Below, piece by piece: positions 1-12,494 of a stretch of 64,000 bases of DNA; the first letter of the stretch is position 1; each line of letters starts with the position of its first letter. The DNA comes from Glycine soja. Taxonomy: Eukaryota > Streptophyta > Magnoliopsida > Fabales > Fabaceae. Below the pieces are notes generated by a model, which saw only the letters and a list, made by a program, of their open reading frames with translations, did not search any database and was not told the origin of the DNA. Location: assembly GCF_004193775.1 (NCBI RefSeq), contig NC_041002.1, positions 8,760,817 to 8,824,816 of the forward strand, given 5' to 3'. The position numbers and the translations under genes are program-made.

Positions 1-996
1 ATAAGCCCATAGTGCATCGTCTAGCTTGCTTGACCAATCCTTTCGGGTGGCAGCCACAGTCTTCTCCAAAATCTTTTTTAGTTCCCTGTTGGAAACTTCA
101 GATTGACCATTTGTTTGTGGGTGATATGGTGAGGCTACTTTGTTTGTGACATTGTAACGGCTCAACACCTTCTACAGTTGGTTGTTGCAAAAGTAAGAGC
201 CCCCATCACTGATTAGGACCCTTGGCACCCTAAAGCGAGCAAAAATATTCTTCTTCAAGAACTTCACTATAGTTTTAGCATCGCTCTTTGGGGCAGCCAC
301 TTCTTCAACCCACTTGGAGACATAATCCACAACCACAAGGATATATTCATTGCCGAAAGATGGAGGGAGGGGACCTACAAAGTCAATTCCCCAGCAGTCG
401 AAGACTTCCACCTCCATAATATTCTGCAAGGGCATTTCATTTCTTCTAGAAATTCCTCCCATTCTTTGACATTGATCACATTGAGTGGCATGTTCATGAG
501 CATCTTTGAAAATTGATGGCCAAAAGAATCCTGATTGCAGGACTTTGGCTGTTGTTTTGTCTCCACTGTAATGGCCTCCACATGGTGAATTATGACAATG
601 CCACAGTATGTTTCCCGCCTCTTCTTTTGTTGCACACCTCCGCAACAGATTGTCAGCACCAATCTTGAATAGATGTGGATCATCCCAAACATAAAATGGG
701 GCATCATGCAAGAATTTCTTCCTTTGCTGCCAAGTTAAATCCTTAGGAATGATTCCAACTGCCTTAAAATTGGCCAAATCAGTGAACCATGGCCTTTCAT
801 TCATCATGAAGAGTGATTCATTAGGAAATTCATCTCTTATCTCTAGCTCCTTCAAAGTCACCTCCTCATTGACTAACCTCGACAAGTGGTCAGCTACAAG
901 ATTATCAGATCCTTTCTTGTCTTGGATAGCTAGATCAAATTCTTGAAGCAATAAAATCCACCTAATTAATCTGGGCTTGGAATCAGCTTTATTCAA
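1..996 (-). pseudogene. Integrase of the Athila element, partial
   Basis: The 274-residue stretch begins in the RNase H tail (VADHLSRL). It then has the HHCC zinc-binding domain ([20 protein letters not shown]) and the core with the first two catalytic acids in [12 protein letters not shown] and [14 protein letters not shown] at the complement of 172-174 interrupts it. The same frame then continues to the window start with the third catalytic acid in NGQSEVSN. Integrase would insert the cDNA. The C-terminal part lies outside the window. Confidence 0.9.
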
Positions 997-1590
997 CAGA
1001 TACTTAATGGTTGCACGGTCAGTGTAAACAATAACTTTTGATCCAACTAAGTATGATCTGAATTTCTCCAGAGCATAGACAATTGCAAGTATTTCTTTCT
1101 CTGTGGTGGCATAATTCAGCTGGGCATCATTTAAAACTTAATTGGCATAATAGATAGCATGGAAAACTCTGCCTTTCCTCTGGCCCAATACAGCACCTAC
1201 AACATAATCACTTGCATCGCACATGAGCTCAAATTCTTGGCTCCAATCTGGTGTTGTAATGATGGGAGCGGACACTAGACTGGTCTTTAAAGTGTTGAAT
1301 GCCTTCAAACACTTTTCATCGAATAAAAACACAGCGTCCTTGTTGAGCAAGTTACTGAGTGGTTTGACAATCTTTGAAAAATCTTTTATAAACTGCCTAT
1401 AGAACACAACATGCCCTAAAAAGCTTCTTACTCCCTTGGCATTCACTGGAGGAGGTAGCTTGTCAATCACATCAATCTTAGCTTTGTCTACTTCAATCCC
1501 CCTCACAGAGATTTTGTGGCCCAACACAATTCTTTCTTGAACCATAAAATGAAAATTTTCCCAATTGAGCACTAGGTTGGTCTCTTCACA
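997..1590 (-). pseudogene. RT thumb and RNase H of the Athila element
   Basis: The open stretch 1138-1572 continues the RT frame: a connection region with VRSFLGHVVFYRQFI, then the RNase H start with FELMCDASDYVVGAVLGQ, whose Asp is the first catalytic acid. After a TAA at the complement of 1138-1140 the same frame resumes with a region rich in RNase H features ([12 protein letters not shown]) and leads into the next open stretch. RNase H would degrade the RNA strand during reverse transcription. Confidence 0.85.
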
Positions 1591-2433
1591 TCATTGCAAG
1601 ATTCGCTCTAAATTTGCTAGACAACAATCAAAAGATGAACCGAAAACAAAGAAGTCATCCATAAATACTTCAATATACTTCTCCACCATGTCAGCAAATA
1701 TTGCCATCATACATCGCTGAAAAGTCGCAGGACCATTGCAAAGGTTGAAGGGCATCCTTCTATAAGCAAACACACCAAAAGGGCGTGTGAATGCTGTCTT
1801 TTCTTGGTCATTCAAGTCCACAACAATCTGATCGTAACCAGAGTATCCATCCAAGAAACAATAAAATGATTGTCCAGCTAATCTCTCAAGCATTTGATCC
1901 ATGAAGGGAAGAGGGAAGTGGTCTTTCCTTGTGGCATCATTCAATTTTCTGTAATCAATACACATCCTCCACCCAGTGACTGTTCTTGTGGGGATCAAAT
2001 CATTCTTCTCATTCCGGATGACCGTCATGCCACCCTTCTTGGGAACTACCTGTACAGGGCTAACCCATGCACTATCAGAGATAGGATAAACGAGGCCTGC
2101 TTCCAGTAATTTAAGCACTTCTTTCCGCACTTCCTCCTTCATAACAGGGTTCAATCTTCTTTGCGGTTGTCTTACAGGCTTGTACTCGGCCTTCGTATTG
2201 ATCTTATACATGCAATAGGAAGGGCTAATTCCCTTGAGGTCAGAAATATGCCATCCAATAGCTGCCTTGTGTTTCTTCAAAACCTCCACTAGCCGAGATT
2301 CCTCCTCCTTTCTCAAGGAGTTATTGATGATCACTGGATTTGCTTCATTCTCTCCCAAGAACACATATTTCAAATGTTCTGGCTGAATTTTTAACTCCAC
2401 TTTGGCCTTTTCCGCAGGGATGTCCTTCTTCAA
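1591..2433 (-). pseudogene. Ty3/gypsy reverse transcriptase
   Basis: The RT palm and fingers are clear: a WVSPVQVVPKKGG motif, CIDYRKLN, FPLPFMDQML, then the catalytic FMDDF (the YxDD box with F for Y) near residue 263. The upstream part has the N-terminal linker typical of Athila pol. The frame ends in a TGA at the complement of 1591-1593, directly inside the thumb, and continues in the same frame in the next stretch. The context (ERILQ-stop-CEETN) suggests an Arg CGA codon lost to TGA. It would copy element RNA into DNA. Confidence 0.92.
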
Positions 2434-2496
2434 TTCTTCAAATACGACTTTTTCAGAAGAAATTTCTTCTAAACCTTCTAATTCTTCCAGACAATT

Positions 2497-3399
2497 CTAT
2501 AATTTTTTTTCTTCCTCTTTTGTCAGACAATCCATAGTATTGGTCAGTGCTTTTTTTAGTAGGGACTGCAATACCATAGCTCTAGCCACCATGTCCACCT
2601 CATGTTCAACCTTCTTTACTTTAAAACAGACCTTGTGGTCACTTGGGTACTTCATTGCTTCAAACAAATTGAAAGTAACCTTCTGATCATCTACACTCAT
2701 CTCAAGGATACCCTTTCCCATATCAACCACACAATTTGCTGTTAACATGAACGGACGACCTAGAATCAGTGGAATTTCAGCGTCCTCTTCAATGTCCATA
2801 ATCACAAAATCTACAGGGAAAGTGAATTGACGCACTTTGACCAATACATCTTCTACTACACCATATGGCCTTGTGACTAAGCGATCCGCTAGCTGCAATG
2901 TCATTCTAGTTGGCAGGATTTCCAACTCTCTTATCCTTCTACGCATGAATAGGGGCATTAAATTTATGCTAGCCCCTAAATCAATAAGTGCCTTTCCAAC
3001 TGACATAGCACCAATTGAGCAAGGGATGGTAACACTCCCTAGATCCTTATATTTTGGTGGAAGGATCCTCTGAATGACAACACTGCAATTTCCTTCCACC
3101 ACAATGTTGTCACTGTGGATGTATTTGCCCTTCTTGGTCAGCAGATCTTTGAGAAACTTGGAGTAGAGTGGCATCTGTTGCAAGGCTTCTCCGAATGGAA
3201 TAGTGATCTTCAATTTCTTGTTGATATCAAGGAAACGAGAAAAGTGTCGTTCCTTGTCCTTCTTAGACGACACCAAAGGATATGGTGCTTCCTTTCCTAA
3301 ACTTGGGACAACCTCATTCTTCTTCTCTCTTGCCAAGTCACTCTTGGTCTTTTTCTCTTCCTCACTACCTCTCTTTTTTGCATTTTTTTTCTTCCTCAT
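2497..3399 (-). pseudogene. Retroviral-type aspartic protease region of Athila pol
   Basis: The 300-residue open stretch starts with a Lys/Glu-rich linker. It then has a pepsin-like half-domain: the active-site motif ALIDLGASINLMP (DLGAS in place of the common DTGA/DSGA) and, about 70 residues on, the flap-side motif LILGRPF. This protease would cut the Gag-Pol polyprotein. The stretch ends at a stop (complement of 2497-2499) in the same frame as the downstream RT, so one nonsense codon separates the two. DLGAS appears to be normal for this lineage rather than a lesion, but I state that from memory. Confidence 0.85.
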
Positions 3400-3499
3400 T
3401 TTCTTTTATTTTTCTCTCTTCCATCTGATCTTTGTCTTTTTCTTTTTCTTTTTCAGCTCCTAACTCCTCCTCTTCATTAATCCTTCCTTCATTCTCCAC

Positions 3500-5013
3500 A
3501 ATGGTCTCCCTTTTGCTTCTAGTCATAAAAGCCTTGCATTCTTCTTTGGGATTTTTCTCAGTGTTAGCTCCAAAACCTCCAGAAGAACTTTCAGCTAGTT
3601 GCTTGGCTAGCTACCGTACTTGGATTTCCAGGTTCTTGATAGCTGACTCAGTGCTTTTATGGTAGACATTGAAGCCTGCATAAATTGAGCCAAAGTTTCT
3701 TCCAGCTTGGTGGTCCTCTCATATAAATTAGGCCCTTGACTAGGGGGTCTATTGGAAGGTCCTCCTTGATCTTTGTTAAACTGATTCCCTGGATGTGACC
3801 TTCATCCTTGCCCTTGATTTTGATTGAAATTCCCTCCTTGCTGGTAACCTGAAAAACCGCCTGAATGAAATCCTTGTCTATTTTGATTTCCCGTGTAATT
3901 TACCTCTTTAGCAAAATCATCTTGGGGTATACAACATCCGGATTCATGAGCTCTTCCACAAGTACTACAACCTCCAACCTGCATAACAACTAAATGAGAG
4001 GGCTGAGTCGCTTGTAACTGTGTTGGCAATTTACTGAGTGTCTCTGTAAGTGATTCCAGCTGCTTAGCTAACAGCTTATTTTGTGCCAAAAATGCATCTT
4101 GTGAAGAGAGTTTTAACAGGCTTCTCTTGGTAGGTATATGAGTTATATCACGCAAGATAGCATGATCACTAGCAGCCATATTCTCAATGAGCTCTATTGC
4201 TTCTTCTGAAGTCTTCAACTTAATTTTTCCTCCAGTAGAAGCATCTAACAATTGCTTGGACTGTGGTCTCAAACCATCAATAAAGATATTCAACTGAATA
4301 GGCTCTGTGAATCCATGAGTAGGTGTCTTCCGCAGCAAACCATGAAATCTTTCTAGTGCTTCACTCAAAGATTCATCTGGAAATTGATGGAATGATGAAA
4401 TAGCTACCTTACCCTCAGTTGTCTTTGATTCAGGGAAGTACTTTTTCAGAAATTTCTCTACTACTTCCTCCCATGTCTTCAAGTTGTTCCCCTTGAAAGA
4501 ATGAAATCATATCTTAGCTTCACCAACTAAAGAGAATGAAAACAAGCTCAACCTTATTGCATCTTCCGGCACCCCTGCGATCTTCACTGTATTGCAGATT
4601 TCTATGTAAGTTGCAAGGTGTGCATAAGGGTCTTCATTGGGCAAACCATGAAATAGATTTCCTTGAATCAGATGAATCAAGGAATGTGGATAGGAAATAT
4701 TATGTGCTTGGACTTCCGAAAGCACAATGCTTGTGAAAAATTGTGGCACGGTAGAGCTGGAGTAGTCCTCAAGAGTAACCCGCTGTGGTTGGTCGTCTGC
4801 CATGATGTGAGCTTCAGACGCAGCAACTTCAAATTCCCTCAAGTCTGTTGGAAATGCTGAAGATGATTCGGATGAAAGAGTTCTCTCGGTGCTTGTTTGG
4901 ATTGTCCTCTCTTGTAACGCTTTCCTCCTTCTTTCTGCATTGTTCCTCCTGCAAGTAGCTTCAATCTCCAAATCAAATGGAGCTAAATCACCTGCTGAAG
5001 AATTACCTCGCAT
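3500..5013 (-). pseudogene. Athila-type gag, broken
   Basis: Two open stretches (4507-5013 and 3802-4482, minus) lie in the same frame and are split by a TGA at the complement of 4507-4509, where context suggests a lost Trp. The first part is the N-terminal gag region and the second is the retrotransposon gag core (starting near MKTWEEVVEKFLKKYFP). A zinc-knuckle-like CSTCGRAHESGC follows near 3960. Below 3802 another TGA, a frameshift near 3660 and a TAG near 3612 break the linker to the protease. Gag would form the virus-like particle. The start at 5013 is the first ATG after the leader. This copy cannot make intact Gag. Confidence 0.85.
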
Positions 5014-5149
5014 ACAAGAAGCAACTAAACAGAGTAGTAGTTAACCAAGTCAAGAGATAAAATTGAATTCTATCTATTCACAAGAAATAATCAAAGAATA
5101 AAGAATAAATGTTTTCAAACTGAATTATACTATCTAAGTGGAAAGAAAT

Positions 5150-5167
5150 TCCCCAACAACGGCGCCA
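5150..5167 (-). other. Primer binding site, tRNA-Asp type
   Basis: On the minus strand this reads TGGCGCCGTTGTTGGGGA. By my recollection of the tRNA-Asp 3' end it matches at 16 of 18 positions, the two mismatches being GT-to-TT-type changes inside the run. A tRNA-Asp primer is usual for Athila/Tat-type elements. It lies just inside the LTR end, which fixes element orientation. Confidence 0.8.
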
Positions 5168-5173
5168 AAAACT

Positions 5174-6503
5174 TGTTTGGATGTGTTCGGCAAGTGTATT
5201 GATTCGCACAAGTAGTATATAAAACAGTAAGATCAAGTATCGTATCCTCAGGGAATTTGTTTCACCTGGACCATGTATATTCAGTATGTAAACACTTATA
5301 AGGATTAAAACAAAGCAAATGTTGAGTTATGTACCTTAAAACCTATTTGAACAAAAACAGAATATTTAAAGTTATACAAAGTGACAACTATCAAGTTAAA
5401 AACATTGGGAAGTCTCCTACTGAATTTCTCTTGTTGTATAAAATGTGTTTTCTCTATTTAACGTTATCCTAGTGTTCTTACACTGAGAAATTACTCAAAC
5501 CATGATTCCTCACATGAATGAGCCTAACTCTCTTTAGCCTTTGTTCTTGATTCCTCAACAAACTTGTGCTAAAAGAGTTGCACTAAGCCTACAGTGTAAA
5601 ATGGACTAGATCACTACACTTCATTCCTAGACATACAAATTTCTAGCTTGCTTTATCAAGTTCTAAGGTTTTAAAGCATTTTCCAATAGTAAAAAGCCTA
5701 ACTACACATACAAATGGTTGATCAAGCCACAAGCATGTAAAATAAACATAGATAGAAGCAATAAACACATAGAAATAACATTAAATAGATAGTAAGAGTA
5801 TTATTACATCAAGAGGTTCAGTAGTAACTCCCCAACAAAGAGGCTTAGCCTTCCATTACAAGCAAAGCTTCAAAAATACAAGAAAGAAACTATTTTTGGT
5901 GAAAGAAATTGGAAGAAGATGATGGAGAATGTCTTCTCCAGCCTCTAAACCCTAAATCTCTCTATTTTCACGAAGCCAAGCTCTATTTGCTGCTCTCCAT
6001 CGGTTGTCTTTTTTTCATTTCTGCCAACTTTAGTGTTTTAAAGGCTCCTAGACTCTTCAGCTTCCGAAGGCTCGCTTAGCAAGCATGTCTCGCTAAGCGA
6101 GAGTTAGTGGATTTTCGCTTAGCGAGAGTGAGCACGTTGAGCGTGAGAAGAAACAACGTCTTCGCTGGGTGGGTTGGCTGCGCGCTGGGCGTGTAGATCT
6201 TTGACTTATCCTCTTCTAGGGTTTCCCATCCGCTTAGCAAGCTGGATGCCTCGCTAAGCGGATGAGTCTCGCTGAGCGGATCTTCCTCGCTAAGCGAGTC
6301 ATCAGCAGTTTTAACCTTCTCTTCTTTGGCCTAAAATTGAGTTGGATTCAACATTAGGTCACAAAATTGGAGTTTCTATCCTATAAAATCACACAATAAA
6401 GAAAATATATACAATTTCTACAAAAAGAATCATAAATTAGAGGCACAGTGCTATTTCCTTGCAAATTTTCAATACCAAACTAACTTATGAATAACCACTA
6501 ACA
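5174..6503 (-). repeat. 5' LTR of the Athila-type element (about 1330 bp)
   Basis: Read on the minus strand it starts TGTTAGTGG (complement of 6495-6503) and ends CCAAACA (complement of 5174-5180), the usual TG...CA borders, and stops 6 nt before the tRNA-Asp-like primer site. It contains a cluster of TCGCTAAGCGA-like palindromes at 6071-6300. The five bases outside it are CCTGT (6504-6508), the candidate target duplication. The partner LTR is not in the window, so the borders are inferred from the terminal dinucleotides and primer-site position. Confidence 0.75.
6071..6300. repeat. Cluster of TCGCTAAGCGA-like palindromes inside the LTR
   Basis: About seven copies or near copies of the 11-bp palindrome TCGCTAAGCGA or its variant TCGCTTAGCGA lie within 230 bp (near 6071, 6090, 6115, 6231, 6250, 6270 and 6286). 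Some are degraded (CGCTTAGCAAGC, CGCTGAGCGG). They fall in the middle of the LTR, where a promoter or enhancer would be. No function can be proven from sequence. Confidence 0.7.
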
Positions 6504-8337
6504 CCTGTGACTTTGGAGATTTCAAGGATATTCGTATCTAGACATGTTATCTCTTTTGTTTCCTTTAGCATCATATATAGTGTTGACCGATTCAAAATCT
6601 AGGTAGCTTATCTTTATAGAGTTGCTATGATGTTTTTTCAATTTATGTTATGATGGAGTGTCATAAGACACATGGTTTATTCAGTTGTATATATGTACGT
6701 GCACACACACGCGCGCGCGTGCGTTATGTGTTTATCTTAGTAACGTGTGTTTTAGCTTTTGATCTTGAAATGTGAAAAGTTTACAAGTATTTTCACAATC
6801 AAATTAATATAAGAGTTTTAAATGAATTAAAATAAAGTCTTCTGCCCGAGTTAGCTCCTAATTTCATGTAACGATGGCGGATTGTTACAAGATCTAGATT
6901 GAAATTGAAGATTGTGTTTCAGGTTACGATGTAATTTTTTATTTATCGAATCTGATTATTTTTTTCAAACAAGGATTTTCTTTGAGATTTGAATAGATGT
7001 TGTTTTGGTGATTCTTTGAAGGTAGCAGGGTTGGAAGAGGTGGAGGTATCATTGTCGCAACAATGAAGTTATCGTTGTTGTGTTGCTAATGGTTCATTCG
7101 TTTTTCAAATCTGTAACTTTCCTTCAAGATGTGATTGTTAGTGGTTCTTTGGAGGTGGCAGAGAATGAAAATGTAGTGTGCTAGGAAGCAGGGGAGGTGT
7201 TGTTGTTAACAACGACTTTGGTGTTATCACCACATTAATGAAAGTTGCAGGAGTTGGAGTAAGAGAGAAAGGTTAATGAAAAATTCAAAAAGAAAAAGAA
7301 AATAAAATGAAAATCTAAATAAATAATAAAAAATATGGATCTTCCATTTAAAAGCTAATAGATTAAAGGGTGTAAAAAAACTTTTGCATCATGTAAAAGA
7401 AGTTTTACTTTTACACCGTAGACACTGGGCCAATAAATATAAGACTAACTCAAGAGTGTGTAGAGGAGTTGTATGATAATAGGTTGCGAGTAAATTTAAA
7501 ATTTTTGGGGCAACCACTTCACTCCGTTAACCACCGGTTATGACAGGTTTATACCTTTTTTTTTTGTTTAATATCAATCTGTAAAAAAGTTGATTTTGTG
7601 ATCTCTTTGAACGTATCGGCTGGTAGGTCAGATCCCAATTTCAATCGACGAGTCTAGTCTGATTTTAATAACTATAGTTATTGATGGTATTATAAAAATA
7701 GTATATTATTTATCAAAATAAAGTAATATAATAAAATAAAAATTAGTTTTATGTTTGCATGAAATTTTATAAACTTGATCGATTTTAAATGAACTTTTAA
7801 TTCAACCATTGAGCGGGTTAATTTTAACGTCTACAAGAAGATCATATTTGTGTGGGTGTGATGTATCTAGTGAGAATTTTTGTTAGTGTTTAGTAATAAA
7901 TCTGAATCATTTACCCGCGCATATGGTTAAAATTTAAAATTAATTAATAATCACATGACTAGTTTAAAAAAAATGCATTTATCTTTCAATTTTGATAATT
8001 AATAAAATTTAAACTTATAGTTCTTATTTTTTTACGCACTAAATCTGCTAGTTGACCCATGCACATGCACGGAGTCACTCTTTATTTTTTTATGATTTAT
8101 TTATTTATAAGAATCAAAGATAAATATATCATAAAGTTTACAATAAATTATGCGTTTTCTTTACCAAGCGAGCTAAGTCCTTTAGTTTTTTATTATACGA
8201 TTGTTTTTTTAAGTATGTATCAAAATGGCTTGTAATATAATAAGTTGAAGTTTGTTTAATATTAAATAAACTTGTTAGCATGTAGCCTAAATGTAAAAAT
8301 TTAAATAAAAAATTACACTTATAAAGTATAATAAATA
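6504..8337. other. AT-rich intergenic DNA, no gene seen
   Basis: No coding region with recognisable motifs was found on either strand. The only distinct structure is an alternating purine-pyrimidine run of CA and CG dinucleotides at 6701-6723, a possible Z-DNA former. The rest is ordinary A/T-rich plant intergenic sequence. Confidence 0.6.
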
Positions 8338-8955
8338 ATAAGTTTAATTACTTATTTGGTTCCTATAGTTTCATCATTTGTACCTTTTAGTCTTTATAGT
8401 TTTAAAGTATTTTTTTTTGTCCCTATAATTTATATTTAATTTTTTTTTAGTTCTTATAATTTAAAAGTGGTTTTTAGTTCTTATAATTTGTATTTTAATT
8501 CTCTTTTAATCCCTATAGTTTGAAAGTGATCTTTTTAGTCTCTATACTTTATATTTTATTTCCCTTTTAGCCATTCCCATCAAAATATGAATAATATTAT
8601 CAATTACAATTAACTACAAAAATATTAACAAATAATTTGTATCTAATTTATCGTAAGATAATTTTTAATAAAAAAATAGTTAATCATTTCTAACTAATTT
8701 GTAGTTAATTATCTTTATATGTTTTTTTAATAAAGACTAAAATGTAATTAAAATATAAAATTATAAGGACTAAAAAGATCACTTATAAATTATAGGGATT
8801 AAAAGATAATTAAAATATAAATTATAAAGACTAAAAATACCACTTTTAAATTATAGGAATTAAAAAAGAATTAAAATATAAACTATAGAAATTAAAAAAT
8901 CACTTTCAAACTATGAAAATTAAAAAGTGTGAATAATAAACAATTTAACTTAAAT
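8338..8955. repeat. Foldback repeat of about 620 bp built from short sub-repeats
   Basis: The left half contains several copies of a phrase like CCCTATAATTTATATTTTAATT. The right half carries the same phrase reverse-complemented (AATTAAAATATAAATTATAAAGAC), so the two arms can pair over roughly 200 bp with a central loop near 8580-8740. Each arm has about four to five sub-repeats of 50-60 bp. It has no ORF and looks like a non-autonomous foldback or MITE-like element. Exact ends and target duplication could not be fixed by eye. Confidence 0.7.
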
Positions 8956-10690
8956 AATAATAATATATAGTAATGTAAGTAAGTTATCGACTGGAGTGAT
9001 TTAGATTGATGATTTAAGTCTTATATGATATTTAATTAGAGTCAAAAGCTAGGTTGAAAACATAAGTGATTGTTGTAATCTCAGATAAAAGATATATTCA
9101 TTGATAATGAAACATCAAAGTCCTAGTTACACGTTTTTGCTCTGTTGCAACTACAAGCTCTTGTTAATTACAGACCAATAATTAAGTACTTAGATCGATC
9201 ATATTACGCCTGAAAAAACAAATGCTTAGACCATATATACACACATGCATGCATATTTACTTGTCATTGATAATTTGTAAAACATTTAAACTAACAAACA
9301 TACACAATATTTATTTAAATTTATGATAATATATATTATTAACATAATAATAATCGATTGTTGTGCATAAAATTATAAAACAACAAGTTATAACCATAAA
9401 AAATAAAAAATAAAAAATAAAAAATAAAATTATAAAAAATATTTTATATTATAATAATAAAATATTATTCTGACTATTAACTCCGTAACATGTTTTTATA
9501 ATATATTACATCAAAGGTAATATTGTGTTTATACGTGGAAGAATAATTTATTTATTTTCTTGGGCAAACGACAATAGAACATTACAAGTGGGGTTAATTT
9601 TTGACCCAATGGTTGGAGGACATCCGTAATCTCTAACTCAAGACAAAAAAATATTTCATCAAGCATATTTATTATTACACCGTAAAAATATATTTTGGAC
9701 AATTACAATTATTTAGATACTAACTTTATTTTTAATATTTTATTATAATTTGACTATACACATACATTGACTTGATTTAAAAAATATTATATTATATAAT
9801 ATTATATTAAAATAATATTATATTTAATTATTTTCCTTAAAATTATACAATATTATTTTAGATTTTAAAATGAGAGGGGTACAAATTTTCATGTTACTAT
9901 CCGAACACCTACAACACTAAGATACATTTAGGGTATGTTTAAAAAATATTACTTCAAATAACATTTAAAAAAATACTAAAAACTACTAAAGAATTACTAA
10001 AAAAATATTTATGGAATTGTTAAACAAGTTTTTTATTTAATAAAAAAGTTAAAAGCTCACTAAAATACCTTACCACACATAACCTTATCAACAAAGTGAG
10101 GATTTCAAAGTTGGGTGAGAATCACAAAAAATAAACGAAAATAAACAAATAAAAAAAGTACCAGATGCCAATTTAGGATATTTTATATTAAAAATAAGTA
10201 AAATTATTATTTATTTATTTATTTATTAATTTCTCTTGATCTGTTTAAAATAATCTAAAAAAATACTTATTTTGTGTGGGTACTCTTTAATCAAGTAAGT
10301 TATATCCCTTCAATATGATAACGATAATCTATATTAAATATTGTCCCACGAATGTGGTTCGATTTTAAGAAAATGATTCTTGATACACTTCTTGTGTGTC
10401 TATACATTGAAAGATATAGGGAACAAAAAGGAAGGGAAAAAAGATTTATTTTATTGGTGATACAATATGAGAATACAAGAGAGAGAGAGAGAAAGTAAGA
10501 GATTGGTGGAGTGTTTATAATTTATGGATGCCCAAAAATATTATAACCTAAATTTTATTAGTTGAGTTATTTTGATACACTCTAGTAAGGAGAAAGAATG
10601 AGCTGTCTACTAGATCTGAATCTATAAACTCGTGTAATGCATTAAAGTAAAACATTAACAAATAAATAAAAAAAAATATCTCTATTTTAA
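8956..10690. other. AT-rich intergenic DNA with two microsatellites
   Basis: No gene was recognised. It contains an A-rich hexamer-type repeat (AAAAAT units) at 9397-9430 and a short GA repeat at 10479-10493. Long A/T runs dominate the rest. Confidence 0.6.
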
Positions 10691-10865
10691 GTGGCAAAAA
10701 CAGTAGGTGCTTTGCAACTGTGCTGTACTGCACGAGTCGGAGCTTAGTTGGTGCGATAGTGATGGCTGTACGAGGTGCGACGCTTTTTGGTCTGGAGCTA
10801 GAAACAACTGCGCGGCTTGTTGGGAAGAACAGTCCCTGTGTGTAGGGCATACCAGTGGGTATGAA
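10691..10865. other. GC-richer island of unknown origin
   Basis: About 170 bp stand out from very A/T-rich flanks by much higher G+C. Both strands have short open frames across it, but none shows a domain or codon pattern I recognise. It could be a fragment of a captured gene, an LTR or a SINE. I see no RNA polymerase III box pair and no splice signals that would decide it. Confidence 0.35.
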
Positions 10866-10889
10866 CTCAACTCTATTCTATTCACTATT

Positions 10890-11017
10890 ACTATTTATTT
10901 AAAACAAATGTCGTGTTATATACACGTGACACTTGCTGATAAAAACACTTTTTACTATTTATTTAAAACAAATGTCGTGTTATGGACACGAGACACTTGC
11001 TGATAAAACATTTTTTA
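10890..11017. repeat. 64-bp tandem duplication
   Basis: The stretch starting ACTATTTATTTAAAACAAAT is repeated head to tail with a 64-bp period at 10890 and 10954. The copies differ at a few bases (TTATATACACGTGACAC against TTATGGACACGAGACAC). It directly follows the GC-richer island. No coding role is seen. Confidence 0.85.
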
Positions 11018-12494
11018 CTAAATTATTTTTCATTTCCCGCTCAAAAAAAATTCAAATAAAATATTAAAATTTATTTAAGGGATCAATTTTTATTAATAGA
11101 TATTTTTTTATACATACAAACTAAGGATTGATATTAAACATTTACCCACACATATTTAAGAATCCAACAAGAATCTCTATTAATAGATGTTTTTCTATAT
11201 ATACATAGGAAGGATGGATATCATGTCAACATCGACAATGATAATCATGTTAAAGAACACGGAGACTGTGGTAGTGACAATGATAACACTCATAATCATG
11301 ATAGTCATCAACTCATGGTGTGATGATTAATTTGAAATATATTTAAGATGTGATAATTTAGACCTTTTAGAGATTTGATTTTCTTATTAGATTTTATAAT
11401 TACACAATGTTTTAATTTGATTTAAAAATATTTTAATTTAGATTTTTCATTTTAATCTAATGACTTATGTTAGACATTTTTATTTTTTTGTGTGAATATG
11501 TTAGACAATGTTTGACAAAGTATTTCAACTAATTTTTTTTATTAGTTGAAAAAAATTATTTGACTATTCAATAAATAAGTTTTTTTTAAGTGTTACTTGA
11601 AGGAACATTTTATCTATCTTTTTATATTTTATTTTGTTTTTAGGCTTAAAATATTTATGAAATTTCTTTACTACTATTTTTAAATAAAACAGGGTTTTAG
11701 TATTTATATATTTTTTCACTCATTCCTCCTAAATCTTTTTTATATTACACTATTTATTTTAACCATTATATTATTTATAATATTTAATTTATTACTTCAA
11801 CACTATATTTCATAAAATTGACAATGATAAATATTGAAAAATAATATAGTCAAAGTATAATATATACTTAACTATATTTTTTTTATTTTAAATTTGATTA
11901 AAAATATTTTAAGATATAATATAAGATTAAATAGTGAAAAATAGTTGTAGTGAAATAAATGTTGAAGAACAATTTATTTATACATAAAGAATACAAGAGT
12001 TTAAAATTAATTAAAAAAAATAAAATTATAACACCTTAAAATATATTTTTATCCATAAAATAAAATTGATTTTTTAATAAAAATAACATATAAATATGTC
12101 CATTCAAAATAAGATATAATGTTCTAGCTTTATTTGTCTCAATGTCTATTTACTATAAAAAAATACTAATCCTTATTTAATGAATATAGAAAAGAAAAAG
12201 ATAATATAAAAACATTAACTTTTTATTATTTGTTGAAAAAATAGGAAAAAAAATTGGGAACTAAAATACCTCCTCTCCTTGGGTAAGGTGGAAAGTACGG
12301 AGTAATGTAAGTCTTTTTGTTTTAACTTTCTTAAAAATTAAATATTTTTTATGTAACATAAAAATAAATAAATATTAACTATTTTATGCAAAAAAATATA
12401 ATAAAAATTTTATATAAGAATTATTTTAAACTAAGTATACAATTAATAATTATGAGTATAATTACAGGAACATAATACATTTTATGAATAAATT
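11018..12494. other. AT-rich intergenic DNA
   Basis: No gene was recognised. A stretch near 11500-11700 resembles the tandem A/T-rich repeat at 25235-25980 (shared phrases such as AAATATTTATGAAATTTC), so it is probably a diverged dispersed copy. The remainder shows nothing beyond A/T-rich sequence. Confidence 0.5.

Larger units (their letters stand above)
1..6503 (-). mobile_element. Athila-type Ty3/gypsy LTR retrotransposon, 5' part only, decayed
   Basis: The element reads on the minus strand from a 5' LTR (5174-6503) through a primer site, gag, protease, reverse transcriptase, RNase H and integrase, and is cut by the window start inside the integrase. Nearly all of gag-pol lies in one minus-strand frame interrupted by in-frame stops, so it was probably one polyprotein and is now dead. 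The order RT then RNase H then integrase marks Ty3/gypsy. The protease and RT wording, and a primer site matching tRNA-Asp, point to the Athila group. The 3' LTR and the second target-site copy are outside the window. Confidence 0.93.

Noticed and set aside
10548..10885. Overlapping minus-strand frames of 100 and 67 residues
   Set aside because: They overlap in different frames across the GC-richer island, and neither shows a recognisable motif.
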